64,000 nt of DNA from NCBI RefSeq assembly GCF_041916975.1, contig NZ_JAYRYK010000001.1, positions 1,426,001 to 1,490,000 on the forward strand, written 5' to 3'. The position numbers and the translations under genes were made by a program. Position 1 is the stretch's first letter. Each line of letters begins with the position of its first letter. Of the stretch, positions 63,601 through 64,000 are shown piece after piece. This stretch comes from Sphingosinicella sp041916975. Lineage in GTDB: Bacteria; Pseudomonadota; Alphaproteobacteria; Sphingomonadales; Sphingomonadaceae. The notes below the pieces were generated by a model. The model did not search any database. It was not told the DNA's origin and saw nothing but the letters and a program-made list of their open reading frames with translations.

Positions 63601-64000
63601 TCCCCGCCGCCGCATCACGACATCTATTCGATCGAGGATCTCGCGCAGCTCATCTACGACCTGAAGCAGATCAACCCCGACGCGCGCGTCTGTGTGAAGC
63701 TGGTCTCGGAAGCGGGCATCGGCACGATCGCGGCGGGCGTCGCCAAAGCACACGCGGACGTGATCCTCGTCTCGGGCAACGTTGGCGGCACCGGCGCGTC
63801 TCCGCAGACCTCGATCAAGTATGCGGGCACGCCGTGGGAGATGGGCCTCACCGAGGTCAACCAGGTGCTGACGCTGAACAGCCTGCGCGGCCGCGTGAAG
63901 CTCCGCACCGACGGCGGCCTCAAGACCGGGCGCGATGTCGTGATCGCCGCGATCCTCGGCGCCGAGGAGTTCGGCATCGGCACTTTGAGCCTCGTCGCGA
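60619..64000 (+). CDS. gltB: glutamate synthase large subunit GltB (3' truncated by window)
   Basis: About 1127 codons are present of the roughly 1500 expected. The ATG overlaps the remnant stop at 60620-60622. The pro-sequence of 24 residues ends before C25 (ESDACGVGLI), the N-terminal nucleophile of the glutaminase domain. RYSTNTFPTWWLAQPFRCLAHNGEINT and the central domain follow. The FMN/synthase domain is entered with SGNVGGTGASPQTSIKYAGTPWEMGL and LRTDGGLKTGRDV near the window end. The [3Fe-4S] Cys region and C-terminal beta-helix lie beyond. The protein makes glutamate from glutamine and 2-oxoglutarate with GltD. Confidence 0.97.
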   Translation, partial: MINAAERERIAREGMYRPDMESDACGVGLIAATDGKPSRRVVALGIDALKAVWHRGAVDADGKTGDGAGIHVELPIAFFSKHIEHAGHKHRIDRLLAVGQVFLPRTNLAEQETCRSIVESEIIDFGYEIYGWRQVPVDTSVIGDKAKLTRPEIEQIMIKGPQPGENYENQDAFEKDLYLIRRRIEKKIIEAQIRDFYICSLSSRSIIYKGLFLAEALSVFYPDLQDEKFVSRFAIYHQRYSTNTFPTWWLAQPFRCLAHNGEINTVRGNKNLMKSHEIKMAAQAFGDLSEDIKPVIPAGASDTAALDATFEVMVRSGRDAPTAKLMLVPEAWNKDTTLAQAHRDMYAFFASVMEPWDGPAALAMTDGRWIAAAVDRNALRPMRFTRTSDNLLIVGSETGMVVVPEATVIEKGRLGPGQMIAVDLDEARYYDDKAIKDRIAGEADYASLVKGFRNFADVPGADAPEPGQTLDADELRRRQVAAGLTMEDMELILAPMVEDAKEAVGSMGDDTPLAVISENPRCLSHFFRQNFSQVTNPPIDSLRETRVMSLKTRFSNYANILDKDAKQQGVVVMESPVLTNRDWARLLTHFGDQAAIIDCTYDVAGGPAALREAIARVRAEAEHLVRSGKSQLFLTDETVSKTRAGITMILAAAGVHTHLVRKGLRSFASINVRSAECMDTHYFAVLIGVGATTVNAWLSQESIVARHAKGLFGDMDLTTCVNRFKKSIEDGLLKIMGKMGISVISSYRGGYNFEAVGLSRALVADFFPGMPAKISGEGFSSLHVSAGDRHALAYDEEVTALPVGGLYRYRANGEPHAYQANLIHLLQQAVASDSYSTYLQFSRGVRDLPPIYLRDLLEFNHTRPPVPVEEVQSIAEIRKRFVTPGMSLGALSPEAHETLSIAMNRIGAKAVSGEGGEDRSRYKPYPNGDNANSVIKQIASGRFGVTAEYLNACEEIEIKVAQGAKPGEGGQLPGFKVTEMIARLRHSTPGVMLISPPPHHDIYSIEDLAQLIYDLKQINPDARVCVKLVSEAGIGTIAAGVAKAHADVILVSGNVGGTGASPQTSIKYAGTPWEMGLTEVNQVLTLNSLRGRVKLRTDGGLKTGRDVVIAAILGAEEFGIGTLSLVA

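Noticed and set aside
1..64000. CRISPR array or cas genes
   Set aside because: No regularly spaced repeats and no Cas-like proteins were seen.

Overview
The window looks like chromosomal DNA of a GC-rich alphaproteobacterium, most likely a sphingomonad (Novosphingobium/Sphingobium/Sphingopyxis type). The reasons are two large TonB-dependent receptors, a MucR regulator, Ti-type TraA/TraC/TraD mobilisation genes with a DUF6118 partner, aromatic-degradation genes of the Rieske, HsaA and extradiol classes, and core genes of alphaproteobacterial type (uppP, gltD, gltB). This placement is inferred from protein families, not from a phylogenetic marker.

Region 1 (1-16.6 kb) is an aromatic/xenobiotic catabolic block. 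A plus-strand operon (SDR, Rieske oxygenase, acyl-CoA dehydrogenase, class III CoA-transferase) faces a minus-strand operon (extradiol dioxygenase, flavin monooxygenase, gentisate-dioxygenase-like cupin, FAH-family hydrolase, dihydroxyphthalate-decarboxylase-like protein). Next comes a compact module of three DoxX-like membrane proteins, two NTF2/SnoaL-like proteins, a two-helix protein and a lipoprotein. An exported MmgE/PrpD protein and a TonB receptor follow. A solitary MmeI-like single-chain restriction-modification enzyme lies at 17.0-20.6 kb.

Region 2 (about 20.64-55.72 kb) is best read as one integrated, mobilisable element of about 35 kb. Its right end is the 3' end of a tRNA-Leu(CAG) gene with a tyrosine integrase next to it. 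A near-copy of that tRNA 3' end lies at 20639-20659. The left half carries nutrient genes: a PepSY reductase, a TonB receptor, a C45 amide hydrolase/acyltransferase, an amidohydrolase, an omega-aminotransferase, an aldehyde dehydrogenase, a GntR regulator with two DNA-binding domains, and a peptide-type ABC importer with an extra secreted protein. Together they suggest uptake and breakdown of an amide-linked, possibly iron-chelating compound. The right half carries a MobQ-type relaxase with an IncQ/Ti-like oriT, an IetAS-type protease/ATPase pair, a DUF4365-like nuclease protein, an MNT-HEPN protein, an IS110 transposase, MucR, an AlpA-like regulator and the integrase. No type IV secretion or coupling-protein genes are present, so the element is probably mobilised in trans.

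Region 3 (55.9-64 kb) is core chromosome: a complex-I-NDUFA9-like NAD(P)-binding protein, uppP, then gltD, two DUF2059 genes and the 5' part of gltB. The order gltD-DUF2059-DUF2059-gltB, a leftover copy of the DUF2059 3' end at the gltB start, and a 9-bp AT-rich palindrome upstream of gltD are its unusual points.
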